Assembly (NCBI GenBank): GCA_041191405.1 | Contig: JBEEOW010000007.1 | Location: forward strand, 1-64,000 | DNA from: JBEEOW01 sp041191405 | GTDB taxonomy: Bacteria > Bacteroidota > Bacteroidia > Cytophagales > UBA9547 | Direction of reading: 5' to 3' | DNA: 64,000 nt | Shown here: one piece after another, positions 24,262-33,756 of the stretch | Layout of the letters: each line of letters opens with the position of its first letter | Numbering within the stretch: the first letter of the stretch is position 1 | Translations under genes and position numbers: made by a program | Notes under the pieces: generated by a model | Database searches by the model: none | What the model saw: the letters and a program-made list of their open reading frames with translations, nothing else | Told to the model about the DNA's origin: nothing

Positions 24262-24332
24262 TGTCATTCCGAGGAACGAGGAATATTATATATTATACAT
24301 AATTTTAAGATTCCTCGTGCCTCGGAATGACA
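24262..24332. repeat. Palindromic repeat TGTCATTCCGAGG...CCTCGGAATGACA
   Basis: 24262-24284 pairs with 24310-24332 over 23 bp with one mismatch, around a 25-nt AT-rich loop. Its GC content is clearly above that of the surroundings. The sequence class (GTCATTCCGAGGAACGAGGAAT) recurs in many Bacteroidota genomes as an intergenic repeat. There is a single copy in this window, between ispG and the DUF6728-like gene. The stretch around it (24172-24401) shows no gene. Confidence 0.75.
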
Positions 24333-24401
24333 AAACGCACTTTCCCTTATTAATATGACAAAGTAGAGCTATTTATTTTATTAGAATAAGAGTTAAAACC
24401 C

Positions 24402-26378
24402 TTAACTCTGAGCAACAACTGGTTCAAGCCAAACTCCATCTTCTTTGATAATTTCAATCAATTCATCAACAGCTTGTGAAGCAGGTACTGCTTTTTTCAC
24501 CACTGTTTGTCCACGATACAAGGCAATTTTATCTTTACCTACTCCTACATAACCGTAATCTGCATCTGCCATTTCACCCGGACCATTTACTATACAACCC
24601 ATAATGCCGATTTTTACACCTTTTAAATGGTCTGTACGTTTACGAATCATGGCTGTGGTTTCTTGTAAATCAAAAAGTGTTCTTCCACACGATGGACAAG
24701 AAATATACTCAGTTTTTGACATACGAGTACGGGCAGCTTGCAAAATTCCAAACGATGTATCGTTGTATAATTTTGCATTTTTCAACAATTCTTCTTTTGA
24801 TAAATCACTTAATTTCTGTGTGTTAAGTAACACTCCATCACCAAATCCATCAACTAATAATCCACCAACATCTGTTGAAGCATACAACTGCAATGTATCT
24901 GCGTTTAACTTTTCAAAAGTTCTTTCAATAATTACAGGATTATGAATTTCATTTTCAAACAAATAAACAAAAAGCCTTCTAATGGCAGCCATTGCATGTG
25001 AATTTTCTGTAGAAAGTACAATAACAACAGTTTTGTCATTTTTAACTTTGTTGTAAAATTCAGCTGAAAAATCTTTGTAACTAGCTCTTACAAAATTCAA
25101 AGATTCATGTAATTTTTCTGTATTTTTTACATAAACCTCAGCTTGAAGTAAAGGGTATTTATTATTCTTATCTTCAATGGTTTGCCAAGTTTCAAAATTC
25201 AAAATTTCCTTGCAACCATTTGGCAACATAAATGGAATTGGATTATTGGCAGTGTAGATATAATCTGCACCTAAATCTGTCATACTCCATTTATCTGTTG
25301 GTTCAAAATAATGCAATCCAGCTGGTTTTAAATCAGGCATTTCGATATTTTGTACCAAACTGAAATCAGTAATTACACGAGGTACATTTTTACCACCAAT
25401 ATTCTGTACTTCAAAGGTTTCTCTTCTCTGGTATTGATAAGGATTGTATGGAAGAGATTCAATATCTTTAATTGGTTTATGACTAGCTCTGTCATTGTAT
25501 CTATCAACCAATGCACGAGCCACAGGAATCTCAAATTCAGGGTCTTCGGTTAACGAAACTCTAATAGTATCACCCAAACCATCTTCAAGTAAAGTACCAA
25601 TTCCTACTGCTGATTTTATTCTTCCATCTTCAGCCTCCCCTGCTTCAGTTACACCTAAATGTAAAGGATAAGCTTTCAGGTTTTGTTTCTTTAATTCTTC
25701 AACTAAAAGTCTGTAAGCCTGTACCATAACTTGTGTGTTACTGGCTTTCATTGAAATAACTATATTGTAATAATTTAGGTCTTCGCAAATTCTTAAAAAT
25801 TCCAATGCCGATTCAACCATTCCGTGAGGCGTATCACCATAACGACTTAATATTCTGTCGGATAATGAACCATGATTGGTTCCAATTCGCATGGCTGTAC
25901 CATATTCTTTACAGATATTTACCAAAGGCGTAAACTTTTCTCTGATTCTGTCTAGCTCTTCTTGGTACGAAGCATCTGTATATTCTATGGTTTCAAATTT
26001 TTTCTTGTCAGCGTAATTTCCTGGATTAATGCGTACTTTTTCAACAATACGTGCAGCTAATTCAGCGGCATTGGGTGTAAAATGAATATCAGCTACAATG
26101 GGAACATAAATCCCAGCTTTATTCATTTCAGTTTTGATATTAGCCAAATTTTCGGCTTCTTTTACACTAGGTGCAGTTATTCTAACATATTCACAACCAG
26201 CATCAACCATTCGTTTTATTTGTTGAACAGAACCGAGGGTATCCATTGTGTCAACAGTAGTCATAGATTGTACTCTGATAGGATTTTTACCTCCCATTGG
26301 TACATCACCTATTTTAACTTCAATAGTTTCTCTTCTGCTGTAACTTGTTAATGAATTGCTATAATTATATGAATGCAT
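24402..26378 (-). CDS. ispG: 4-hydroxy-3-methylbut-2-enyl diphosphate synthase (large IspG form)
   Basis: Iron-sulfur enzyme of the MEP isoprenoid pathway, converting MEcPP to HMBPP. It has 658 residues against about 370 in E. coli, because a central domain (roughly 290-540) is inserted between the TIM barrel (about 20-285, VQSMTTVDTMDT, VRITAPSVKEAENL, RINPGNYADK, IGTNHGSLSDRIL) and the [4Fe-4S] domain. This is the form found in Bacteroidota, Chlamydiae and plants. Cluster ligands are in SCPSCGRTLFDLQ (about 558) and GIMGCIVNGPGEMADA (about 590); all expected Cys are present. It is a single gene, with the palindromic repeat downstream. Confidence 0.96.
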   Translation of the reverse strand: MHSYNYSNSLTSYSRRETIEVKIGDVPMGGKNPIRVQSMTTVDTMDTLGSVQQIKRMVDAGCEYVRITAPSVKEAENLANIKTEMNKAGIYVPIVADIHFTPNAAELAARIVEKVRINPGNYADKKKFETIEYTDASYQEELDRIREKFTPLVNICKEYGTAMRIGTNHGSLSDRILSRYGDTPHGMVESALEFLRICEDLNYYNIVISMKASNTQVMVQAYRLLVEELKKQNLKAYPLHLGVTEAGEAEDGRIKSAVGIGTLLEDGLGDTIRVSLTEDPEFEIPVARALVDRYNDRASHKPIKDIESLPYNPYQYQRRETFEVQNIGGKNVPRVITDFSLVQNIEMPDLKPAGLHYFEPTDKWSMTDLGADYIYTANNPIPFMLPNGCKEILNFETWQTIEDKNNKYPLLQAEVYVKNTEKLHESLNFVRASYKDFSAEFYNKVKNDKTVVIVLSTENSHAMAAIRRLFVYLFENEIHNPVIIERTFEKLNADTLQLYASTDVGGLLVDGFGDGVLLNTQKLSDLSKEELLKNAKLYNDTSFGILQAARTRMSKTEYISCPSCGRTLFDLQETTAMIRKRTDHLKGVKIGIMGCIVNGPGEMADADYGYVGVGKDKIALYRGQTVVKKAVPASQAVDELIEIIKEDGVWLEPVVAQS

Positions 26379-26558
26379 TGCGAACGGAAATTTGACTAAA
26401 CAATTAACTGTAAAAATAAGAAATTGTTAAGAATCACAAGCTATTTATTGATTTAAAAGTTAGTTATCACGGTTATTTATGATGGGTATGTATAAAAATA
26501 TTTTGAATTGATACTTTAATAAATAATTTAAACAACCACAAATAATAATAACCAATAA

Positions 26559-26584
26559 AAAAGCCTCGAATTTTCGAGGCTTTT
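26559..26584 (-). terminator. ettA terminator
   Basis: 12-bp perfect stem (26559-26570 with 26573-26584; core GCCTCGAA) and TT turn, followed by T5 on the minus strand, 5 nt after the ettA stop. Confidence 0.9.
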
Positions 26585-26588
26585 CAAT

Positions 26589-28265
26589 TTATTTAACTAA
26601 CTTTTTGTATTTAATCCTTTGTGGACCAGTATCTCCAAGTCGTTTCTTTCTATTTTCTTCGTAATCAGAGTAGTTACCTTCAAACCAATACACTGATGAA
26701 TCTCCTTCGAAAGCTAAAATATGCGTAGCTACACGGTCAAGGAACCATCTATCATGGGAAATAATAACTGCACAACCTCCAAAGTTTTCTAAAGCTTCCT
26801 CTAATGCTCTCAATGTATTCACATCCAAATCATTGGTAGGCTCATCGAGTAACAGTAAGTTTGCACCTTCTTTTAACGTAACAGCCAAATGAACTCTATT
26901 TCTCTCACCACCTGAAAGTGTACCCAATTTCTTCTCTTGGTCGCCACCTGCAAAGTTAAACTTACTTACATAAGCTCTTGAGTTTACTTGTTTGCCACCT
27001 AAAAGCATATTTTCAGTTCCACCTGTAATGGTTTCAAAAACTGTTTTATTTGGGTCAAGATTATCGTGCTCTTGGTCAACATAACCAATTTTAACAGTTT
27101 CACCAACAGTAAATGTTCCTGAATCAGGTTGTAAAGCTCCTGTAATCATTTTGAATAAAGTTGTTTTACCAGCACCATTTGGTCCGATAATACCAACTAT
27201 ACCACCTTGAGGAAGGTTAAAATTCAAATTATCATACAATAATTTATCGCCAAATGCTTTAGCTACGTTTTCAGCTAAGATTACATTTGTACCCAAACGT
27301 GGACCAGCTGGAATAAATAACTCTAATTTGCTTTCTTTTTCTCCACCTTCATCGCTCAACATTTTCTCATAAGCACCTAAACGTGCTTTTGATTTAGCCT
27401 GACGAGCTTTTGGTGCCATTCTCGACCATTCTAACTCTCTTTGTAAAGTTTTTTGGCGTTTCGATTCAGTTTTTTCTTCTTCAGCTAAACGAGTTTGTTT
27501 TTGATCTAACCAAGATGAATAATTTCCTTTCCACGGAATTCCATGTCCACGGTCAAGTTCAAGAATCCAACCAGCTACATTATCTAAGAAATATCTATCG
27601 TGCGTTACTGCAATTACAGTTCCTTTATATTGTTGTAAATGTTGCTCTAACCAATCAACTGATTCAGCATCTAAATGGTTGGTAGGCTCATCAAGTAAAA
27701 GAACATCAGGCTCTTGCAATAACAATCTACATAATGCAACCCTACGTTTTTCACCACCTGATAAATTAGCTATACTTGCATCAGAAGGTGGACAACGCAA
27801 TGCATCCATTGCTCTTTCTAATTTAGAATCTAAATCCCAAGCGTTAACATGGTCTAATTTTTCTTGTACTTCACCTTGACGCTCAATTAATTTGGTCATC
27901 TCGTCATCGGTCATTTCTTCACCGAATTTCAAGTTAATTTCGTCAAATTCTTGCAACAAAGCTACCACTTCAGCACAGCCTTCTTGTACTATTTCAAGCA
28001 CAGTTTTGGTTGGGTCAAGTTTAGGCTCTTGCTCTAAATAGCCTACAGAATAGCCTTTTGAGAATGCAATATCACCTTGAAAATCTTTATCAACACCTGC
28101 AATTAAACGCAATAAAGTAGATTTACCCGAACCGTTTAAACCTAAAACACCAATTTTAGCTCCGTAAAAAAACGATAAGTAGATATTTTTTAAGATTTGT
28201 TTATTTCCTGGAGGAACAAATTTGCTCACTCCCGCCATAGAAAATATAATGGTTTCGTTACTCAT
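26589..28265 (-). CDS. ettA: Energy-dependent translational throttle protein EttA (ABC-F)
   Basis: Soluble ABC-F ATPase of 558 residues that binds the ribosomal E site and gates translation by ATP/ADP ratio. Two nucleotide-binding domains: Walker A GLNGSGKST (about 42) with LSGGEKRR (about 166), and GPNGAGKTT (about 358) with LSGGERNR (about 447). The linker (P-site tRNA interaction motif) lies at about 245-310 and is Lys/Arg/Glu-rich (QTRLAEEEKTESKRQ). Length, order and the ending (GPQRIKYKKL) fit EttA rather than resistance-type ABC-F proteins. It is a single gene with its own terminator. Confidence 0.95.
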   Translation of the reverse strand: MSNETIIFSMAGVSKFVPPGNKQILKNIYLSFFYGAKIGVLGLNGSGKSTLLRLIAGVDKDFQGDIAFSKGYSVGYLEQEPKLDPTKTVLEIVQEGCAEVVALLQEFDEINLKFGEEMTDDEMTKLIERQGEVQEKLDHVNAWDLDSKLERAMDALRCPPSDASIANLSGGEKRRVALCRLLLQEPDVLLLDEPTNHLDAESVDWLEQHLQQYKGTVIAVTHDRYFLDNVAGWILELDRGHGIPWKGNYSSWLDQKQTRLAEEEKTESKRQKTLQRELEWSRMAPKARQAKSKARLGAYEKMLSDEGGEKESKLELFIPAGPRLGTNVILAENVAKAFGDKLLYDNLNFNLPQGGIVGIIGPNGAGKTTLFKMITGALQPDSGTFTVGETVKIGYVDQEHDNLDPNKTVFETITGGTENMLLGGKQVNSRAYVSKFNFAGGDQEKKLGTLSGGERNRVHLAVTLKEGANLLLLDEPTNDLDVNTLRALEEALENFGGCAVIISHDRWFLDRVATHILAFEGDSSVYWFEGNYSDYEENRKKRLGDTGPQRIKYKKLVK

Positions 28266-28710
28266 TTATAAATGAAGTTATGGGACTAATGAATTATTTA
28301 ATTAAAGTAATAGAATTTTAAAAAATCTATCAGATTCAAATTTAATCAAAAACTAATTTAATTCTAGTTGATTTTGATTTTTTGTTAGATTTTATTGGTA
28401 AAAAAGTCAAATTCAATGTATAATATTGATAATTTCAAATATTGATTAAGGAATTTGAATTAATGTTTGATTTATTTGATCATAATTTTGAAAAGAGTTA
28501 AAAGTTATACTTTAAAGTTGAACCTATAATTTAACTCAAATCAATGAACCTAATTTAACTGATTTTTATCAGAAAGACCTCTCTTATTTCTTTGTATAGT
28601 TGATATTTTATAGGAACTTTGTAGATATGTTATCTTTAATTAAAGTTTATGTTGAAAGCTTTAATCTACTAAAGATACTTTATTGATTATTAAACTACTA
28701 TCATCTACTG
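28266..28710. other. 445-bp divergent intergenic region, no gene seen
   Basis: Region between ettA (leftward) and rlhA (rightward). It is very AT-rich, with stop codons in every frame at short intervals. It must hold both promoters, but I find no box good enough to name. It contains a TTGATCA-type word near 28476 and short TTGATT/AATCAA words, without a clear operator structure. Confidence 0.5.
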
Positions 28711-30573
28711 ATGAAAAAGAAAATAGAAATATTAGCACCTGCAAAAGATTTAGTTCATGGAATTGCTGCCATTAATAGTGGCGCAGATGCTGTTTACATT
28801 GGGGCTCCACAATTTGGTGCTCGTTCAAATGCACACAATCCCATTGAAGATGTTGAAGCTTTGGTGCAATATGCCCATTTATTTAATGCTCAAGTTTTTG
28901 TAGTAATCAATACTATTTTGTACGACAATGAGTTGGAAACTTGTCGCCTAATGATTTGGGATTTGTATAAAATTGGTGTTGATGCGCTCATTATTCAAGA
29001 TATGGCCATTTTAGAAATGGACCTACCTCCTATTGTTTTACATGCAAGTACACAAGCTAACAACCGTGATGCTAACAAGATTAAATTCTTGAAAGATGCT
29101 GGTATTAAACGTGTTGTATTGGCTCGTGAGTTAAACTTACACCAAATTAAAGAAATTAGTGATACAGCCGATGTTGAACTTGAGTTTTTTGTAACGGGTG
29201 CATTGTGCGTTTCATTCAGTGGAAATTGCTACATGAGTGTTGCCAATGGCGAACGTAGTGCTAACCGTGGTTCTTGTGCTCAAAATTGTAGATTACCCTA
29301 TAATTTGATTGACGGAAATGGGGATGTTTTAATCAAAAATAGCCATTTACTTTCTATCAAAGATTTTGATGTTTCTGATCAAATACCTAATTTAATTGAG
29401 GCTGGTATTTGTTCATTTAAAATTGAAGGAAGATTGAAAGACATTGTTTATGTGAAAAACAATGTTTCCTATCTTAGAAAAAAACTAGATGCATTTTTAG
29501 AAAATAACGACAAATACACTAAAGCATCGTCGGGGAAATGTACTTATACTTTTGAATCAGCTTTAGATAAAAGTTTTAACAGAGGCTACACTGATTACTT
29601 TGTAAATGAGCGACATGCAACTATTGGTTCGTGGGAAAGTCCAAAATCAAAAGGGCAATATATTGGTAAATTGATCAGAACGGTTGGTAATAGTTATGAA
29701 ATAGAAAACGGTCATTTATTAAACAATGGCGACGGTTTGTGTTTTATAAATAGCGAAAATGTAGCTGATGGAATTCATGTAAATAGAGCTGAAAATGGAT
29801 TTGTGTTCCCAAATGTATTGAAAGAAATTGCTGATGGAACTGAAATTTATAGAAACAATGATGCTGCATTTATTAAAATTGTTGAAAGAGAAGACAGTGC
29901 AGTTAGAAAAATCAGTACATCTTTAGTTTTAAAAGAAATCGAATCAGGTTTTGAATTAGTTGTTACTGATGAAGATGGAAATACAACTTCTGTTCAACTT
30001 GAATCTGCAAAAGAGAAAACCAAAAACGACCAATCAATTGAAGAAAATATCAAATCACAATTAGCAAAAACTGGTTTTACACCTTACACTGCTGATGAAA
30101 TTGTAATTGAATTTTCAGAAAATTGGTTTATGCCTATTTCAAAAGTAAACGAAATGCGTAGAGCTGTTTACGAACAATTGTCGTTAACTCGTTTGGCAAA
30201 TTACAAACGTGAAGAACATCAAATTGTAAAAACATCACATCCTTATCCAGAAACCAAGCTGGATTTTATGTACAATGTTTCTAATAAATTGGCTCGTAAG
30301 TTTTATGAACGTCACGGAGTTACAGAAATAGAAAAAGCATTTGAATTACAATGGGATCCTGGAAAATCTCGAGTGATGACAACCAAATATTGTATTAAAT
30401 ACGAATTAGGTAAATGCCCAAAATATCATCGTGATTCAAGAGATTCGAAAGTAAAAGAACCGTTAGTACTTAAACAAGGCGAATTAGAATATAAACTCAA
30501 ATTCAATTGCAAACCTTGTGAAATGGAAATCTGGGAAAAAGATGCAGAGTTTGAAATAGAAGAAGAGTGGTAA
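28711..30573 (+). CDS. rlhA: U32-family rRNA hydroxylation protein, RlhA-like
   Basis: Protein of 620 residues collinear with E. coli RlhA (YdcP, 653 aa), which is needed for 5-hydroxylation of C2501 in 23S rRNA. Shared marks: ILAPAKDLVHGIAAINSGADAVYIG at the N-terminus, HASTQANNRDANK (about 112), VVLARELNLHQI (about 131), EFFVTGALCVSFSGNCYMS (about 154-172) and GSCAQNCRLPY. Near the C-terminus are TTKYCIKYELGKCPK and LKFNCKPCEME, with Cys pairs likely to bind an Fe-S cluster. The RlhA-specific C-terminal part is present, so TrhP is less likely. The older name peptidase U32 is misleading. It is followed by the 119-bp repeat. Confidence 0.88.
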   Translation: MKKKIEILAPAKDLVHGIAAINSGADAVYIGAPQFGARSNAHNPIEDVEALVQYAHLFNAQVFVVINTILYDNELETCRLMIWDLYKIGVDALIIQDMAILEMDLPPIVLHASTQANNRDANKIKFLKDAGIKRVVLARELNLHQIKEISDTADVELEFFVTGALCVSFSGNCYMSVANGERSANRGSCAQNCRLPYNLIDGNGDVLIKNSHLLSIKDFDVSDQIPNLIEAGICSFKIEGRLKDIVYVKNNVSYLRKKLDAFLENNDKYTKASSGKCTYTFESALDKSFNRGYTDYFVNERHATIGSWESPKSKGQYIGKLIRTVGNSYEIENGHLLNNGDGLCFINSENVADGIHVNRAENGFVFPNVLKEIADGTEIYRNNDAAFIKIVEREDSAVRKISTSLVLKEIESGFELVVTDEDGNTTSVQLESAKEKTKNDQSIEENIKSQLAKTGFTPYTADEIVIEFSENWFMPISKVNEMRRAVYEQLSLTRLANYKREEHQIVKTSHPYPETKLDFMYNVSNKLARKFYERHGVTEIEKAFELQWDPGKSRVMTTKYCIKYELGKCPKYHRDSRDSKVKEPLVLKQGELEYKLKFNCKPCEMEIWEKDAEFEIEEEW

Positions 30574-30596
30574 ACTCAATTGTAATTATTTAATAA

Positions 30597-30715
30597 TTAG
30601 CGAAAACTAACACTTCGACAAGCTCAGTGACCGTTTTCAAGTATCTGTTACTCAAAAAATTAACTTTACGGTTGCTGAGCTTGTCGAAGCATTAGTAAAG
30701 CTAATTTTTCGCTAA
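30597..30715 (+). repeat. 119-bp palindromic dispersed repeat, copy 2
   Basis: About 92 percent identical to copy 1 (7105-7223) but inverted. Ends are TTAGCGAAAA and TTTTCGCTAA. The inner arms CTTCGACAAGCTCAG and CTGAGCTTGTCGAAG are perfect 15-mers here. It starts 24 nt after the rlhA stop. The remaining gap to rpoN (30716-30926) is AT-rich with no gene seen. Confidence 0.85.
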
Positions 30716-30926
30716 TATAAATCTGACTTAATTCAATTTATATTAAGATCAAGAAATTTTTAAACATCTCAATTATTCTATATTTTTAATACTCAAATAA
30801 TACTGTTTAAATTACATTTTAAATCGTCCTAGATTAAATATTTAAATTTTTATACTTTTTGGTATGGTTTTAGATATGGCAGTTTTTATTATTTGATTAC
30901 ATTTACAAAAAGTATTTACAATTGTT

Positions 30927-32420
30927 ATGCAAAAATTAGGTTTATCATTCAATCTTTCACAAAAGCTTTCTCCACAACAGATTCAATTTATTAAGTTATT
31001 GCAAATTCCTACTGCTGAACTTGAGGCTCGTATTGAAGAAGAGTTAGAAATTAATCCTGCATTGGAAGAAGGAGAATTTACTGAAGGTCCTGCTGATGAA
31101 GTAGATAATAATGATGACAATTTTGACGAAGAGTATGACAATTCATCAGAAAATGATGATTATGAAGACAGTAAAGAAGATTCTTATGACGAAGAAATTC
31201 CTTTAACTGATTATTTAGACGAAGATTACGCTGGTTATAAAATGCAAGGCGACGGAAACGGTAATGATGAAGAAGATAGAGATATTCCGTTTACTTCTGA
31301 TGTCACATTGTCTGAATTATTGCAAAACCAACTAGGATTTTTAAAACTGAGTGAACGAGAAACCATAATTGGCGAGCAATTGATTGGTACTATTGATAAT
31401 GATGGTTACATAAGAAGAGATTTGGAAGCTATTGCAAATGACTTAGCTTTTCAACAATCATTTGAAACTGATATTGACGAAATAGAATCAGTACTTTTTA
31501 AAATTCAAACTTTTGAGCCTGCTGGTGTTGGTGCTCGTAATTTACAAGAGTGTTTGTTGTTACAATTAAAACGCCGACACGACCATCAAGAATTACTTGA
31601 TATCGCAATTGATATCATTGAACATTCTTTTGAAGAGTTTACAAAAAAACATTATGAGAAAATTCAAAAGAAATACAATATTGATGATGAGCAATTTAAG
31701 GAAGTAATTGATATTATTACCCATTTAAATCCAAAACCAGGCGGAAGTGAAGGTGGTGATGTAAAATCGCAATACATTATTCCTGATTATATTTTAACCA
31801 ATAACAATGGTAAATTAGAATTGTCGCTAAATTCAAAAAACGCACCCGACCTTAAAATAAGTAGAGCATACATGGAAATGTTTGAAACTTATGATAAAAG
31901 CGACAAAAAAGACAAAAAAATGCGTGAGGCTGTAACGTTTGTAAAACACAAATTAGACTCCGCAAAATGGTTTATTGATGCAATTTATCAGCGTCAACTA
32001 ACTTTGTTACGCACCATGGAAGCTATATTAAAAATGCAATATGATTTCTTTTTAGAAGGTGATGAAACTAAACTTAAACCAATGATTTTGAAAGATATAG
32101 CTACAGTAATTGATATGGATATTTCAACTGTATCAAGGGTGGCAAGTAGCAAAACTATTTTAACCGAGTTTGGTTTGTATCCATTAAAATACTTCTTCTC
32201 AGAAGGTATTACAACTGATTCTGGAGAAGATGTTTCGAGTAGAGAAGTGAAACAGCTTATTAAAGAAATTATTGACAAAGAAGAAAAACAAAAACCTCTT
32301 TCTGATGATAAATTAGATGAGATTTTAAGAGAAAAAGGGTATAACATTGCCCGTAGAACTGTTGCCAAATACCGTGAGCAAATGGGTATTCCGGTTGCGA
32401 GGTTGAGAAAGGAAGTATAG
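30927..32420 (+). CDS. rpoN: RNA polymerase sigma-54 factor
   Basis: Sigma-54 of 497 residues. Region I, rich in Gln and Leu (LSFNLSQKLSPQQIQFIKLL), is at residues 4-23. A strongly acidic region II follows (about 45-110). The core-binding domain has FEPAGVGARNLQECL (about 192), and the DNA-binding region ends in the RpoN box ARRTVAKYREQ (about 475-485). It recognises -24/-12 promoters and needs AAA+ activators; no such activator is encoded in this window. The stop codon leads into a short heptamer array, and the PAP2-like gene follows 31 nt later. Confidence 0.95.
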   Translation: MQKLGLSFNLSQKLSPQQIQFIKLLQIPTAELEARIEEELEINPALEEGEFTEGPADEVDNNDDNFDEEYDNSSENDDYEDSKEDSYDEEIPLTDYLDEDYAGYKMQGDGNGNDEEDRDIPFTSDVTLSELLQNQLGFLKLSERETIIGEQLIGTIDNDGYIRRDLEAIANDLAFQQSFETDIDEIESVLFKIQTFEPAGVGARNLQECLLLQLKRRHDHQELLDIAIDIIEHSFEEFTKKHYEKIQKKYNIDDEQFKEVIDIITHLNPKPGGSEGGDVKSQYIIPDYILTNNNGKLELSLNSKNAPDLKISRAYMEMFETYDKSDKKDKKMREAVTFVKHKLDSAKWFIDAIYQRQLTLLRTMEAILKMQYDFFLEGDETKLKPMILKDIATVIDMDISTVSRVASSKTILTEFGLYPLKYFFSEGITTDSGEDVSSREVKQLIKEIIDKEEKQKPLSDDKLDEILREKGYNIARRTVAKYREQMGIPVARLRKEV

Positions 32421-32450
32421 GTAGTTTAGAGTTAAGGGTTTAGAGTTAGA
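32418..32450. repeat. Short heptamer array after rpoN
   Basis: From the rpoN stop onward the sequence reads as 7-bp units: TTTAGAG, TTAAGGG, TTTAGAG, TTAGATA. It fills the whole gap to the next start codon. The same word type appears inverted before 55739. Confidence 0.5.
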
Positions 32451-32451
32451 T

Positions 32452-33090
32452 ATGAGTTCAGGAAATAAAACTGTGTATTGGTGTTCAAAAATCATCTCCT
32501 ACTTTGCTCAACCATTGTTGATGCCAAGTTTAGGATATGCAATTATGCTATTTGGTTTCCCTCATATTTTTGCTCAAATTCCAATAATAACTAAATTATA
32601 TCTTTGGGTATTTGTAATGGTAATCACTCTTGTAATGCCTGTTGTTGGAATATTGATTCTGAGATTTTTAAATGTAATTCATTCATTAGAAATGCATTCT
32701 CGTTCTGAGAGACAAATGCCATTACTTTTAACAGCTTTTATATATTTAGCTTATGGATATTTACTTTATACTAAATACAATTTCGACCCATTTTTTTCGG
32801 GTGTAATGTTGGGGATGGCAATTTTGGTTTTATTAGTTGGATTTATAAACTTGTTTTGGAAAATAAGTGCTCATAGTGCTGGCGTGAGTGCTTTGGTTAT
32901 GATGTTGTTTGTAATGAATATTTTTGATTTTAATAGACCTATGTTTCTTTTACTTTTAGCAGCAATTGTATTTGCTGGTTTTGTAATGGCTGCTCGTTTG
33001 TATTTAAAAGAACATAATTTAATACAAATTATAGCTGGCTCATTATTAGGTGGTTTGGTAAGTACTTGTACTGTTTGGTATTTTTATTAG
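32452..33090 (+). CDS. PAP2-like membrane protein
   Basis: Integral membrane protein of 212 residues with about six helices. Degenerate phosphatidic-acid-phosphatase motifs are in order: HSRSERQMPLL (about 83), KISAHSAGVSAL (about 142), and ARLYLKEHNLIQIIAGSLLG (about 183-202). Compared with the consensus (KxxxxxxRP, PSGH, SRxxxxxHxxxD), the His and Arg positions are partly kept and the final Asp is not. It may be a membrane lipid-phosphate phosphatase or a non-catalytic relative. It lies directly downstream of rpoN. Confidence 0.65.
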   Translation: MSSGNKTVYWCSKIISYFAQPLLMPSLGYAIMLFGFPHIFAQIPIITKLYLWVFVMVITLVMPVVGILILRFLNVIHSLEMHSRSERQMPLLLTAFIYLAYGYLLYTKYNFDPFFSGVMLGMAILVLLVGFINLFWKISAHSAGVSALVMMLFVMNIFDFNRPMFLLLLAAIVFAGFVMAARLYLKEHNLIQIIAGSLLGGLVSTCTVWYFY

Positions 33091-33104
33091 GGATGTATTA
33101 CAAT

Positions 33105-33707
33105 TTAGATGTTAGTTTTCTCAATTTTAATTTCATTTAAATATCTCTGTAAATTTTCAAATAATTTTATACTCTTAGCTTGAGAAAAATGGCAACTATC
33201 ATTTGATAAAATTTTATTTTTTTCATCTCTGATATCTTCAAAATTTTCAATTAACTCAAATTTTTCATTAAAAAATTTAATACTTGTTTGATAAGTTATT
33301 GATTCTTCATCAACGCAATTTCCATTGAAAAAACTTGTTAAATTCTCGAAAGCATATGTTTTTCCATGATTATCAAAATAATGAGTCAAAGAAATATCCC
33401 AATCACCACTTTCACTATATGGAAATGCAGAAATTGCTACTATTTTTTTTGAATTGTCTCTAATTATATTGTATGTTATTTCTATATTTTCAGGGAATTG
33501 ATCATTTAAGACTTTTACAGGTTTTTCTGAATTATGCAATTTAACATATACTTCAATATTGTTTTGTTGTTTATCTGCAATCTTTTTTTGTTGTTTTAGT
33601 TTCGATAAGACAATTCTTTTTTTTGCATTTGATTCAGAATTATTTTTTTTCTCACAAGCAGAAATAATTAACAAAAGTATAGCTATTTTATAAAATACAT
33701 TTTTCAT
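33105..33707 (-). CDS. Hypothetical lipoprotein
   Basis: 200 residues from the ATG at 33707. This start gives a clean lipoprotein signal (KIAILLLIISAC, Cys at about 18), whereas the longer open frame would put 21 residues before it. The mature part begins with Lys/Asn/Ser-rich sequence and has no recognised domain. It lies 49 nt downstream of truC on the same strand and may be cotranscribed. Confidence 0.72.
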   Translation of the reverse strand: MKNVFYKIAILLLIISACEKKNNSESNAKKRIVLSKLKQQKKIADKQQNNIEVYVKLHNSEKPVKVLNDQFPENIEITYNIIRDNSKKIVAISAFPYSESGDWDISLTHYFDNHGKTYAFENLTSFFNGNCVDEESITYQTSIKFFNEKFELIENFEDIRDEKNKILSNDSCHFSQAKSIKLFENLQRYLNEIKIEKTNI

Positions 33708-33756
33708 AATGCTCAGTTTAAAGTCAATTATCAAAAATACAGATTTGGTTAACATT

